Assembly: GCA_023423415.1 (NCBI GenBank)
Contig: JAFAFP010000103.1
Span: 1-31,924 of the forward strand
Direction of reading: 5' to 3'
Source: Pseudomonadota bacterium
GTDB taxonomy: Bacteria; Pseudomonadota; Alphaproteobacteria; Rhizobiales; Xanthobacteraceae
Length of the DNA: 31,924 nucleotides
Shown piece after piece: positions 7,678 to 15,995 of the stretch. The translations under genes and the position numbers were made by a program. Every line of letters begins with the position of its first letter. The first letter of the stretch is position 1. The notes under the pieces were generated by a model, which was not told the origin of the DNA, ran no database searches, and saw only the letters and a list, made by a program, of their open reading frames with translations.

Positions 7678-8259
7678 TCAGCGCCTGAACAGCAGATACG
7701 TGACCACCCCCTGGATGAGGGCCGTTGCGAACACGATCACGAATGCGGTCGCCGCAATGGCAAGCGCGTAAGTTAGAACCTTGTTCCGCGGCGCACCCAT
7801 CAGGGGATGCACGCCGGTCCACAGCAGCCGTATGGCGTAGAGACCGAGGAGGGTGAGGAATCTCAGGTCGGGAAAGACAAGCACAATTCCGATCAGCCAG
7901 ACCGGCGTGAAGGAATAGGCCGAAAGCTTCAAGGCGTTAGCGAAGTGCCGCTGCGCTCCGAAGAACGGTGCCATAACATCAATTCCCAGCGCGGTCAGAT
8001 AAACGATGGCAAAGGAAAACAGATAGCTGACAAGAGCCTTCAGAAGGCCGATCCAGATCGGATCGTGAAATCTGCCGATCGATACCGACGTGCCGACAAA
8101 TGTCGATCCGATGAAGCTGGCAATCGCTGGAATGGCGGCCAGCACCGCAACATATCCAAGCAGCACCCGCAAAGGCCCTGCCTGCTCCGCCGCAATCAGC
8201 GGCCATTCAGAGCGCGGCTCCAGTATGATGTTCTTGATGCGCGCGAGCAGTGGCGGCAT
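7678..8259 (-). CDS. Yip1 family integral membrane protein
   Basis: The protein has 193 aa from the ATG at 8259. A longer frame reaches 8391 and overlaps the upstream oxidoreductase stop, but the family's characteristic N-terminus (a short amphipathic helix followed by SEWPLIAAE) begins at 8259; no clear ribosome binding site is seen at either start. About five hydrophobic segments span the remainder: near residues 30-52, 70-92, 108-128, 133-150 and 165-188. The IILEPRSEWP motif before the first helix is typical of bacterial Yip1/YIF1-type proteins. Their function in bacteria is not established. The gene lies directly downstream of the GMC oxidoreductase on the same strand and may be cotranscribed. 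Confidence 0.8.
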   Translation of the reverse strand: MPPLLARIKNIILEPRSEWPLIAAEQAGPLRVLLGYVAVLAAIPAIASFIGSTFVGTSVSIGRFHDPIWIGLLKALVSYLFSFAIVYLTALGIDVMAPFFGAQRHFANALKLSAYSFTPVWLIGIVLVFPDLRFLTLLGLYAIRLLWTGVHPLMGAPRNKVLTYALAIAATAFVIVFATALIQGVVTYLLFRR

Positions 8260-8380
8260 GCGGCGGGTCTTTCGTCGAATCGCGAGGGCTTTCTGGATAG
8301 GGTATCGCGCGAGGAACTGCTTCTGCAATGAATGAGGGTTTATCTCGGCTTCGATCTGAGGAATTCTGGCCGTAATCGAT

Positions 8381-10009
8381 CTAACGTGCATCCTCGCGGA
8401 TCATCATCGCACCCTTCTCCGCAATCATCATGGTCGGTGAATTGGTATTGCCCGACGTGATCGTCGGCATCACTGAGGCGTCGATCACTCGCACGTTCTC
8501 AATCCCAATCAGACGCAGGCGCTCATCCACCACCGTCATGACGTCATCCTTGCGGCCCATCTTCGCCGTGCCAACGGGATGGAAGATCGTGGTTCCGATA
8601 TCGCCTGCGGCTTTCGCCAGTGCGGCATCATCGTCATCCCGAAGTTGTTCGCCCGGCAGATATTCCACTGGCTTGAATGCCTGTAACGCCGGCTGGGCCA
8701 CGACCCTCCGCGCGACGCGGATGGAATCGACGGCCACCTGACGATCCTCGTCGGTTGAAAGATAATTCGGCTGGATCATCGGCTTGTCGGCAGGATCGAC
8801 CGAGCGGAGCCGCACCTGACCGCGACTGGTCGGGCGCAGGTTCGCGACACTCGTGGTGAAGGCCGGAAAGTCATGCAGCGGATCGCCGAATTTATCGAGC
8901 GACAGTGGCTGCACATGGAACTGGATGTTGGGCCGCTCCTGATGCGGATCAGAACGCGTGAATGCCCCGAGCTGTGACGGCGCCATTGTCAGTGGCCCGC
9001 GACGCCGCAGCGCATAATCGATGCCCATCAACGCACGATTGATCAGCGACTTGTAGGTCTCGTTCAGCGTCTTCACGCCGGTGACCTTGTGGATCAGCCG
9101 CAATTGCAGATGATCCTGCAGGTTCTCGCCGACGCCTAGCTTGTCCAGCACCGGCGCGATACCAAGATCGGCAAGATGCGATGCGGGCCCAATACCAGAC
9201 AACTGCAACAACTGTGGTGAGCCGATCGCGCCGGACGACAGGATCACTTCGCCGCGACAGCGCGCGAACTTCGTCTCGTCATTCTGGTGGAAGCGGACGC
9301 CCGTAGCGCGTTTGCCGTCGAATTCAATGCGTTCGGCAAGGCAACCTGTCTCCACGCGAAGATTGGCGCGGTTGAGCGCCGGCCTGAGAAATCCGCGCGC
9401 CGATGACCAGCGGCGTCCCATCTTCTGATTGACGTGGAAATAGCCGCAGCCTTCGTTGTCGCCGGTGTTGAAATCGTCGCAACTCGGAATGCCGGCCTGA
9501 GCTGCAGCGTCGCGAAAGGCATCGGTGATGTCCCAGCGCAGACGCGGATATTCCACGCGCCATTCGCCGCCAACGCCGTGATGTTCGCCGGCACCGAGGA
9601 AATGATCGACCTGCTTGCGAAACAGCGGCTTCACATCGTCCCAACTCCAGCCAGCCAAACCGAGCTGCCGCCAATGATCGTAATCGCCCGCTTGTCCGCG
9701 CATATAGATCATGGCGTTGATGGCGGATGACCCGCCCAGCACCTTGCCGCGCGGATAGGCAAGACTGCGGCCATTCAGGCCGGGCACTGGTTCGGTTCTG
9801 AACATCCAGTCCGACCGCGGATTGCCGATGGCGAACAGGTAGCCGACCGGAATATGAAGCCAGATCCAGTTGTCGCGTCCGCCGGCCTCCAGCAGCAGCA
9901 CTTTCTTTGCCGGATTGGCGGACAGGCGATTGGCCAGCACGCAGCCTGCCGAACCCGCACCGACGATGATGTAGTCGTATTCGCCCTCGATCGGCGCCGG
10001 CGCGTTCAT
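8381..10009 (-). CDS. GMC family FAD-dependent oxidoreductase
   Basis: The protein has 542 aa; the ATG at 10009 follows GGGAGA at good spacing. The N-terminal FAD dinucleotide-binding motif VGAGSAG (residues 16-22) lies in YDYIIVGAGSAGCVLANRLS, and the GMC signature PRGKVLGGSSAINAMIYMRG follows at about residues 84-103. Near the C-terminus are FHPVGTAKMG, with the candidate catalytic His, and DASVMPTITSGNTNSPTMMIAEKGA-type residues that close the FAD site. It resembles choline dehydrogenase and long-chain/polyethylene-glycol alcohol dehydrogenases. No betB, betI or choline transporter is nearby, so a betA name is not justified. No signal peptide is visible. The likely reaction is oxidation of a primary alcohol to aldehyde using FAD and a respiratory acceptor; the substrate is unknown. 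Confidence 0.93.
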   Translation of the reverse strand: MNAPAPIEGEYDYIIVGAGSAGCVLANRLSANPAKKVLLLEAGGRDNWIWLHIPVGYLFAIGNPRSDWMFRTEPVPGLNGRSLAYPRGKVLGGSSAINAMIYMRGQAGDYDHWRQLGLAGWSWDDVKPLFRKQVDHFLGAGEHHGVGGEWRVEYPRLRWDITDAFRDAAAQAGIPSCDDFNTGDNEGCGYFHVNQKMGRRWSSARGFLRPALNRANLRVETGCLAERIEFDGKRATGVRFHQNDETKFARCRGEVILSSGAIGSPQLLQLSGIGPASHLADLGIAPVLDKLGVGENLQDHLQLRLIHKVTGVKTLNETYKSLINRALMGIDYALRRRGPLTMAPSQLGAFTRSDPHQERPNIQFHVQPLSLDKFGDPLHDFPAFTTSVANLRPTSRGQVRLRSVDPADKPMIQPNYLSTDEDRQVAVDSIRVARRVVAQPALQAFKPVEYLPGEQLRDDDDAALAKAAGDIGTTIFHPVGTAKMGRKDDVMTVVDERLRLIGIENVRVIDASVMPTITSGNTNSPTMMIAEKGAMMIREDAR

Positions 10010-10031
10010 TGGTTCTCCCTATCAAAGCCTT

Positions 10032-10045
10032 CCCGCTTATGCGGG
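10032..10045 (+). terminator. Terminator-like hairpin upstream of modABC
   Basis: CCCGC-TTAT-GCGGG followed by TTTCTTTT has the form of a rho-independent terminator reading on the plus strand. No plus-strand gene ends here; it lies just upstream of the oxidoreductase start and about 210 bp before modA. It could block antisense transcription entering from the left, or form a 5' leader stem of the oxidoreductase mRNA on the minus strand. Confidence 0.4.
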
Positions 10046-10062
10046 TTTCTTTTGCGACGCTA

Positions 10063-10088
10063 TGCCAAATCTTACGGCTATCTTGGCA
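10063..10088. promoter_or_regulatory. Inverted repeat in the GMC-modA intergenic region
   Basis: TGCCAA (10063-10068) and TTGGCA (10083-10088) are perfect inverted 6-mers separated by 14 bp, in the gap between divergent genes. It does not match the ModE consensus I know. It could be an operator for either gene, or chance. Confidence 0.3.
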
Positions 10089-10251
10089 AACGCCGGAAGG
10101 TTGCTAAAGTCCGCTCGCGATCCGGCGGCGCTGCGCGCGCAACCGGCCCAGGACGGGACGGCGGTTCCAGAATTCATCGCATCCGACATTGTCTATTGCT
10201 CGTCCCCGGCGTGGCGCGCCCACAAGCCGGCGGCATGTTTGGAGAACCGCC

Positions 10252-11049
10252 ATGTTGAGACGCTCCTTCAATCTCACCCTCTCCGCCGCACTGCTGGCCG
10301 GTGTGATCGGTCTCGCACCGCAACCGGCGGCTGCACAGGACAAGACCCTCACCGTCTTTGCCGCGGCCTCCATGAAGAATGCGCTCGACGACGTGAATGC
10401 GGCCTACACCAAGGCGACCGGCATCAATGTCGCCGCCAGCTATGCCGCAAGCTCGGCGCTGGCGCGCCAGATCGAACAGGGCGCCCCGGCCGATGCGTTC
10501 GTCTCCGCCGATCTGAAATGGATGGATTACGTCGCCGAGAAAAAGGCGATCAAGGACGGCACGCGCGTCAATCTGCTCGGCAACAAGCTGGTGCTGATCG
10601 CGCCGAAGGATTCAAAGATCGGCAATGTCACCATCGGTCAGGGCTTCGATCTCGCCAAACTGGCGGGTGACGGCCGCATCGCGACCGGCGATGTGAAGGC
10701 GGTGCCGGTCGGCCTCTACGCCAAGGCGGCCTTGGAGAAGCTCGGCGCGTGGCAGGCCGCAGAGCCCAAATTCGCGATGGCCGACAACGTCCGCGCAGCC
10801 TTGCTGCTGGTGTCGCGCGGAGAAGCTACGCTCGGCATCGTGTACGAAACCGACGCCAAGGTCGATCCCGGCGTGAAGATCATCGGCACCTTCCCCGATA
10901 ATTCGCATGAACCCGTCACCTATCCGGTGGCAGCGACCGCCAATGCAAAACCGGAGGCCACCGGCTATCTCGAATTCCTACGCACCAAGGCGGCGAAAGA
11001 TATTTTCGAGAAATACGGCTTCAGCTTTCTGATTCGTCCAGTGTCGTGA
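10252..11049 (+). CDS. modA: Molybdate ABC transporter substrate-binding protein ModA
   Basis: The protein has 265 aa from the ATG at 10252, preceded by GGAGA about 6 nt upstream; the open frame back to 10189 is not needed. The signal peptide has the form MLRRSFNLT, a hydrophobic core, then PQPAAAQ, with cleavage near residue 28. The mature protein begins with LTVFAAASMKNALDDV, the ModA hallmark whose Ser contacts oxyanion, followed by YAASSALARQIEQGAPADAFVSAD, the second conserved Ser region. The C-terminal YETDAKV and YPVAAT segments match the family. It binds molybdate (or tungstate) in the periplasm and delivers it to ModBC. It is the first gene of modABC, 4 bp before modB. Confidence 0.96.
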   Translation: MLRRSFNLTLSAALLAGVIGLAPQPAAAQDKTLTVFAAASMKNALDDVNAAYTKATGINVAASYAASSALARQIEQGAPADAFVSADLKWMDYVAEKKAIKDGTRVNLLGNKLVLIAPKDSKIGNVTIGQGFDLAKLAGDGRIATGDVKAVPVGLYAKAALEKLGAWQAAEPKFAMADNVRAALLLVSRGEATLGIVYETDAKVDPGVKIIGTFPDNSHEPVTYPVAATANAKPEATGYLEFLRTKAAKDIFEKYGFSFLIRPVS

Positions 11050-11053
11050 TCTC

Positions 11054-11749
11054 GTGTCGGAACTGACACCTGAGGAATGGACAGCGATCCTACTTTCCTT
11101 GCGGGTCGCATTTGTCGCCACGCTGGTCGCGCTGCCCCTTGGCATCGCGACGGCGTGGCTGCTGGCGCGCAAGAGTTTCCCGGGCAAGGCACTGCTGGAT
11201 GGGCTGATCGTGTTGCCACTGGTGGCGCCGCCAGTCGTCACTGGTTACCTGTTGCTGATCTCCTTTGGCCGGCGCGGTCCCATTGGTTCGTTCCTTGCCG
11301 AGCATTTCGGCATCGTGTTTTCGTTCCGCTGGACCGGCGCTGCGTTGGCATGCGGGATCATGGCGTTTCCGTTACTGGTGCGGCCAATCCGCCTGTCGTT
11401 CGAAGCGATCGACCGACGGCTTGAGGATGCAGCATCAACGCTCGGAGCCAACGCCTTTTGGCGTTTCGTCACGGTGACGCTGCCACTGGCGATGCCGGGC
11501 ATCATCGCCGGCAGCATCCTGTGCTTCGCCAAAGCGCTCGGCGAATTCGGCGCGACGATCACCTTCGTCTCGAACATCCCCGGCGAAACGCAAACGATCT
11601 CGGCCGCGATCTATACCTACATGCAGGTGCCGGGCGGCGATGCCGCTGCGCTTCGGCTCGTGGTGATTGCGATCGTCATCGCGATGGTTGCGTTGCTGGC
11701 CTCCGAGCTTTTGGCGCGCCGCGCCACGCGACGCCTGCACGGAGAATGA
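11054..11749 (+). CDS. modB: Molybdate ABC transporter permease ModB
   Basis: The protein has 231 aa, starting at a GTG at 11054, 4 nt after the modA stop, which suggests translational coupling. Five hydrophobic helices are visible. The EAA loop that contacts the ATPase is present as EDAASTLGANAFWRFVTVTL, around residues 125-144. The LPLVAPPVVTGYLLL and FAKALGEFGATITF segments are typical of ModB. It forms the homodimeric inner-membrane channel for molybdate. Its stop overlaps an ATG of the next gene (ATGA), but the preferred modC start is 6 nt further. Confidence 0.95.
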   Translation: MSELTPEEWTAILLSLRVAFVATLVALPLGIATAWLLARKSFPGKALLDGLIVLPLVAPPVVTGYLLLISFGRRGPIGSFLAEHFGIVFSFRWTGAALACGIMAFPLLVRPIRLSFEAIDRRLEDAASTLGANAFWRFVTVTLPLAMPGIIAGSILCFAKALGEFGATITFVSNIPGETQTISAAIYTYMQVPGGDAAALRLVVIAIVIAMVALLASELLARRATRRLHGE

Positions 11750-11751
11750 CC

Positions 11752-12438
11752 ATGCTGACGGTCGATATCGAGAAACGCGTCGGCGATCTGAACCTCACGA
11801 TGGCCTTCAAGAGCGAGGGGCTGGCCACCGGATTGTTCGGCCCCTCCGGCGCCGGAAAATCCACACTTGTGAATATGGTCGCCGGCCTTGTTCATCCCGA
11901 TCGTGGACATATCGCGCTCAATGGTACGGCACTGTTCGATAGCCAGCGCGGCTTGAACGTGCCGGCGCATCTGCGGCGCATCGGTTATGTCTTCCAGGAA
12001 GGTCGGCTGTTTCCGCACATGACGGTGCGGAAAAATCTCGATTACGGGCGTTGGATGGCTGGCATTCCGACAGATCCAGCGCTGCTGGACCGGATCGTTG
12101 CCATGCTCGATATCGAGCCGCTGCTGGCGCGACGGCCGGGCAAGCTTTCCGGCGGCGAGCGCCAGCGCGTCGCGATCGGCCGCGCGCTGATGATGAAGCC
12201 GCGGCTTCTCCTGCTCGATGAGCCGCTCGCCTCGCTCGATCCGGCCCGCAAGGCCGAGATCATGCCGTATCTGATCCGGCTGCGCGACGAGGCAAGAATC
12301 CCGATGGTCTATGTCAGCCATTATGCGCGTGAGCTGCGACGTATTGCCAATGTGGTCGTGCGCGTAGAGGCAGGCCGCGTCACTGCATTCGGCGGCCCCA
12401 ATATCCTGACACGCGCCGACGAGGAAGCCTTCGCCTGA
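11752..12438 (+). CDS. modC: Molybdate ABC transporter ATPase ModC, short form
   Basis: The protein has 228 aa from the ATG at 11752, which has GGAG at 11741-11744 at good spacing; the ATG at 11746 is too close to it. All nucleotide-binding elements are intact: Walker A GPSGAGKST (30-38), Q-loop Gln82, signature LSGGERQRV (132-140), Walker B LLLLDEPLASLD (152-163) and switch His190. It energises molybdate uptake. Typical ModC proteins have about 350 aa because of a C-terminal Mop/TOBE oxyanion-binding domain. This protein stops at the end of the ATPase core, so that regulatory domain is absent, and the following gene is unrelated to it. No ModE gene is seen in the window. Confidence 0.93.
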   Translation: MLTVDIEKRVGDLNLTMAFKSEGLATGLFGPSGAGKSTLVNMVAGLVHPDRGHIALNGTALFDSQRGLNVPAHLRRIGYVFQEGRLFPHMTVRKNLDYGRWMAGIPTDPALLDRIVAMLDIEPLLARRPGKLSGGERQRVAIGRALMMKPRLLLLDEPLASLDPARKAEIMPYLIRLRDEARIPMVYVSHYARELRRIANVVVRVEAGRVTAFGGPNILTRADEEAFA

Positions 12439-12463
12439 CAAGCCGCTTCGCGTAACATGCGGC

Positions 12464-13252
12464 ATGTTCCCGCCGCAGCGCATCGTCTGCCTGACCGAAG
12501 AGACCGTGGAGACGCTGTATCTCCTTGGTGAGGATCACCGCATCGTCGGCGTTTCAGGTTACGCAGTACGCCCGCCGCAGGTGCGCAAGGAGAAACCACG
12601 CGTCTCCGCCTTCATCAGCGCCGATGTGCCGAAGATCCTGGCGCTCGAGCCAGACCTCATCCTGACATTCTCCGATCTGCAGGCTGACATTGTTGCGGCG
12701 TTGATCCGCGCTGGCGTTGCTGTTCATGCGTTCAACCAGCGCGACATTGCCGGGATCTTCGCAATGATCCGCACGCTCGGCGCACTCGTCGATGCGCGCG
12801 ACAAGGCAGACGCGCTCACAACAAGGCTGCAAGAAAGGCTTGATGGCGGCCGCGCGACGGTGGCGCTGCACGAGCGAAGGCCTCGCATCTATTTCGAGGA
12901 ATGGGACGAGCCGATGATTTCTGGCATCCGTTGGGTCTCGGAACTGATCGAGATTGCCGGCGGCGTCGATATCTTTGCCGAACTCTCGACGAAAAAAACC
13001 GCCACCGAACGCATCGTGACGCCGGAAGCGGTCATTGCTGCCGCGCCGGACATCATCATCGGCTCATGGTGCGGCAAGAAATTCGTGCGGGGTAAGCTCG
13101 CAGCGCGTCCAGGCTTCGACGCCATTCCGGCGGTCAGGAACAACTGGCTGCATGAAATCAAATCGCCTTTGATCCTGCAGCCAGGCCCCGCCGCGCTCAC
13201 CGACGGTCTCGATACCATCGTCGCGATCATCGAGGAATGGCGGGCTTTTTAG
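12464..13252 (+). CDS. BtuF-like substrate-binding protein without signal peptide
   Basis: The protein has 262 aa. The ATG at 12464 is the only usable start: the frame upstream is open for some 20 codons back to a TGA at about 12406 but contains no ATG, GTG, TTG or CTG. The sequence opens directly with the periplasmic-binding-protein core (PQRIVCLTEETVETLYLLGEDHRIVGVSGYA), so there is no signal peptide. The two-lobe BtuF/FecB pattern continues with KILALEPDLILTF near residue 57 and PEAVIAAAPDIIIGSW near residue 187. Database annotation often calls such proteins cobalamin-binding. It lies 25 bp after modC with no clear ribosome binding site and may be cotranscribed with modABC. A cytoplasmic location is inferred. 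Confidence 0.8.
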   Translation: MFPPQRIVCLTEETVETLYLLGEDHRIVGVSGYAVRPPQVRKEKPRVSAFISADVPKILALEPDLILTFSDLQADIVAALIRAGVAVHAFNQRDIAGIFAMIRTLGALVDARDKADALTTRLQERLDGGRATVALHERRPRIYFEEWDEPMISGIRWVSELIEIAGGVDIFAELSTKKTATERIVTPEAVIAAAPDIIIGSWCGKKFVRGKLAARPGFDAIPAVRNNWLHEIKSPLILQPGPAALTDGLDTIVAIIEEWRAF

Positions 13253-13314
13253 AGCGTTTTTTAGCGAAATGGGCACCGGTTCGCGTGAAGACAACGCGTC
13301 AAAGCAAAAAAGCT
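13252..13314. repeat. Intergenic repeat between convergent genes
   Basis: The 63-bp segment begins GAGCGTTTTTTAGCG and contains CACCGGTTCGCGTGAAG and an ACGCGTCAAA block. I know closely similar units as dispersed repeats in Bradyrhizobiaceae genomes (memory-based). It overlaps the stop codons of both flanking convergent genes. It has outer arms AGCGTTTTTT and AAAAAAGCT and an inner hairpin CGCGT/ACGCG (13282-13298), so it may serve as a bidirectional terminator. Confidence 0.55.
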
Positions 13315-14158
13315 AACGTACCGAGAGTCGCGCCATCTCGTCAGCCATGTAGTCGAACGCAGCAACCAAAGCAGGACCACCGCACATCGTGTAACGCGTC
13401 GGTAACGCAACACGACGCTCCGGCGGATAGAGATCGCGCAAGGCGGGATGCACGAGAAACAGCGCGCCCTGATCGGTGGCCGCTTGTGGCGGATCTTTCA
13501 GGAAGATCAGATCGGGCTTCAACACGAGCAGCTTCTCAAGCGGAATGAAGCCGCCATAGCCAGCCGGCGCATCATCCGGCGACTTCAACCCGGCTTCTGC
13601 CAGCAACGTCGCAGCAAGACTCGCCGGCCCCTGTGTATAGCCGCCGCGCTCAACCACCAGCGCCGTCTGTCCGCCCTTCCGCGCCACGGAAGCGAGCCGC
13701 TGCCGCGCCTTCTCCAGATCGGCGATGAGTTTTTCGCCGCGCTCCGGATGCCCGAGCAAAGCCGCCATGTCGCGGATCTGCGTGCGGGCTGAGTCGAGAT
13801 CGCTGACGAATGAGGTCTCTTCGAAACGCAAACCCTGCGACGACAGCATGCGGCGCGTTACCGAACGATCGTTCGGGCCGACGAGCACCAGATCAGGCTG
13901 CAAGAGGATCGTGGATTCCGCCTGCCAATCGACCTTCCTGAAATCGCGGGCCTTCTCCGCCACCACCGACAGGGATGGATCAGCGGCATAAGGCGAAAGT
14001 CCGGCGATCTGCTCGGGATCGGCCAGCGCAACCACAAGCTGGTCGGCGCACAGATTAAAGGATAAGACCCGCTTCGGCGCATCGGCCGCGTGCACCGTGC
14101 CTGCGCACAAGGCCATGCACAACGCAAACCGCAAGCTTGCTGGCGCAAACCATCTCAT
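13313..14158 (-). CDS. Periplasmic substrate-binding protein (BtuF/FecB family)
   Basis: The protein has 281 aa from the ATG at 14158. A TTG at 14194 extends the frame, but the signal peptide starts at 14158 (MRWFAPASLRFALCMALC, cleavage near VHAADA). The mature part starts with KRVLSFNLCADQLVVAL and continues with the family's EQIAGLSPYAADPSL and STILLQPDLVLVG segments and a long bridging helix. This is the cluster A-II (vitamin B12, heme or ferric siderophore) fold. Its gene is divergent from the BtuC-like permease with only 30 bp between start codons. The ligand is not readable; B12 and iron chelates are the main options, and no TonB receptor is in view. Confidence 0.88.
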   Translation of the reverse strand: MRWFAPASLRFALCMALCAGTVHAADAPKRVLSFNLCADQLVVALADPEQIAGLSPYAADPSLSVVAEKARDFRKVDWQAESTILLQPDLVLVGPNDRSVTRRMLSSQGLRFEETSFVSDLDSARTQIRDMAALLGHPERGEKLIADLEKARQRLASVARKGGQTALVVERGGYTQGPASLAATLLAEAGLKSPDDAPAGYGGFIPLEKLLVLKPDLIFLKDPPQAATDQGALFLVHPALRDLYPPERRVALPTRYTMCGGPALVAAFDYMADEMARLSVR

Positions 14159-14188
14159 GCAGGCATAGTCCGTCTTTCGGTTCTCATC

Positions 14189-15202
14189 ATGCAAGCGATA
14201 ACGAAATCTGCCTGGCGGCTCAATACCGCGCTGCTCGCGCTCGTTCTGGCCTTGATGCTGGTCTCGCTCACGGTTGGGCCGGCTGGCCTGTCGGCGCGCA
14301 CGGCGCTGGCTGCGCTCTGGAGCGGCGATGGCCCGGCTGCCATCATCGTGCGCGAAATCCGGTTGCCCCGCACGCTGCTGGCCGCCTTGATCGGCGCAAC
14401 ACTCGGATTGTCAGGCGCGGCCTTGCAGGGCCTGTTCCGCAATCCCCTCGCGGAACCGGCGGTGTTCGGCGCGCCGCAGGCGGCAGCGGCCGCATCATCC
14501 TTTGTCATCGCTTTCGGATTGTCGTCCGCGACGTCGTTGCTGGTACCGATTGCCGGCATCCTCGGTGCATTGGCTTCGGTCGGCGCATTGGTGCTGATCG
14601 CAGGTCAGCGTACAAGCCTCACGGTCGTGCTGCTGGCCGGCTTTGCCCTGGCGAGCTTCGCCGGTGCGACCACTGCGCTCATTCTCAATCTGGCGCCCAA
14701 TCCCTTCATCGCACTTGAAGTCGCGTTCTGGCTGCTTGGTTCGTTGGAGGATCGCTCGCATGATCACTTGCTGATCGCAATGCCCTTCATGATCGCCAGT
14801 TGGATTTTGCTCTTCCTCCCGTCGCGTGCGTTTCGCGCACTGACGCTAGGCGAGGATGCAGCGGCATCGCTGGGAGTTGATCTGACGCGATTGCGCTTGA
14901 TGGTCGTCGGCGGCACGGCTCTCGGAGTCGGCGCGGCCGTCGCGGTCGCGGGCGCCATCGGCTTTGTCGGCCTGGTGGCGCCGCATCTCGTTCGCCGATA
15001 CGTCAATCACGATCCAGCCCGGGTGATGCTTCCAGGTGCACTGGCCGGCGCAGCCCTGCTTCTTGCCTCTGACATCACCGTTCGTATCGTGCCATCTGCC
15101 ATCGAGTTGAAGGTCGGTGTCGTCACCGCATTGATCGGCGTGCCGTTCTTCCTGTCGATGATCTTCGGCGAACGGAAATTGCTGGAAGGTGAGCCAGCAT
15201 GA
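14189..15202 (+). CDS. BtuC/FecD-family ABC transporter permease
   Basis: The protein has 337 aa from the ATG at 14189; the upstream extension to 14090 is antisense to the signal-peptide region of the divergent gene and is not credible. It is very hydrophobic with about nine or ten membrane helices. Family hallmarks are IVREIRLPRTLLAALIGATL (near residue 52), GAALQGLFRNPLAEP (near 80), and the C-terminal GAIGFVGLVAPHLVRR loop (near 270), which couples to the ATPase. It forms the inner-membrane channel for B12 or iron-chelate import. It overlaps the ATPase gene by 4 bp (ATGA). Confidence 0.93.
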   Translation: MQAITKSAWRLNTALLALVLALMLVSLTVGPAGLSARTALAALWSGDGPAAIIVREIRLPRTLLAALIGATLGLSGAALQGLFRNPLAEPAVFGAPQAAAAASSFVIAFGLSSATSLLVPIAGILGALASVGALVLIAGQRTSLTVVLLAGFALASFAGATTALILNLAPNPFIALEVAFWLLGSLEDRSHDHLLIAMPFMIASWILLFLPSRAFRALTLGEDAAASLGVDLTRLRLMVVGGTALGVGAAVAVAGAIGFVGLVAPHLVRRYVNHDPARVMLPGALAGAALLLASDITVRIVPSAIELKVGVVTALIGVPFFLSMIFGERKLLEGEPA

Positions 15203-15975
15203 CCGCACCTCTCCTGACGGCGAAAGACATCTCCGTCCGTCTCGGCGGCAGAACCATCGTCGATGGCGCCAGCGTGGCATTGCATGCCAATGAATTTGTC
15301 GCGCTGGTCGGGCCCAATGGTGCGGGCAAGACAACCTTCATCAAGGCGCTGGCCGGCCTCGTTCCGGCCTTTGGCGCGGTCGAGACCGAAGGCCGCAGCC
15401 TGGCGGCCATGCCGCCGCGCGATCGGGCGCGGCGTCTCGCGTATCTGCCACAGGGACATGATTTTTCATGGCCCCTGCCGGCCGCCGAGATCGTTGCGCT
15501 CGGCCGCTATCCGCATGCCGATCCGTTCTCGCCCGTGTCACAACAGGATCGCGAAGCGGTTGCACACGCTCTTGAGATCACCGGCACCAAAGCGCTGGCG
15601 GATCGCATCGTCACGACTTTATCTGGCGGCGAGCGCGCCCGCGTGGCGCTGGCGCGCGTGCTGGCTACTCAAGCGCCGATCGTGCTTGCCGACGAGCCAA
15701 CGATGTCGCTCGATCCACGCCATCAATTCGTGGTCATGGACCTGCTGCGCCATGCCGCACATGCCGGAGGCGCCGTGCTGGCCGTGGTGCACGATCTTGC
15801 CCTCGCCGCGCGCTATGCGGATCGCGTACTGGTGCTGGAAAAAGGCCGGATCGTCGCCGACGCCGCACCGAATGTTGCGCTGAGCCTGGAGCGCATCGCC
15901 CATGTCTTCGGTGTCGAAGCGGACATGATCAAGATCGATGGCATGGAAGTGCCGCTGGTACGGCGACCGTTGTAG
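15199..15975 (+). CDS. BtuD/FecE-family ABC transporter ATPase
   Basis: The protein has 258 aa. The start overlaps the permease stop as ATGA, so the two are translationally coupled. Nucleotide-binding elements are complete: Walker A GPNGAGKTT (38-46), Q-loop Gln85, signature LSGGERARV (141-149), Walker B IVLADEPTMSLD (161-172) and switch His198. The length and the FGVEADMIKIDGMEVPLV tail match ATPases of heme, B12 and siderophore importers. It powers the permease encoded just upstream, serving one or both nearby binding proteins. The gene ends 20 bp from the convergent antiporter gene. Confidence 0.94.
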   Translation: MTAPLLTAKDISVRLGGRTIVDGASVALHANEFVALVGPNGAGKTTFIKALAGLVPAFGAVETEGRSLAAMPPRDRARRLAYLPQGHDFSWPLPAAEIVALGRYPHADPFSPVSQQDREAVAHALEITGTKALADRIVTTLSGGERARVALARVLATQAPIVLADEPTMSLDPRHQFVVMDLLRHAAHAGGAVLAVVHDLALAARYADRVLVLEKGRIVADAAPNVALSLERIAHVFGVEADMIKIDGMEVPLVRRPL

Positions 15976-15995
15976 CCACAAACCCAGAGCTGGAA

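Noticed and set aside
8381..10009. Naming the GMC oxidoreductase betA
   Set aside because: No betB, betI or choline transport gene is nearby and the family is broad in substrate.
12439..14188. Cobalamin riboswitch upstream of the BtuFCD-type genes
   Set aside because: The gaps are 25, 60 and 30 bp, too short for the aptamer, and no B12-box sequence was recognised.
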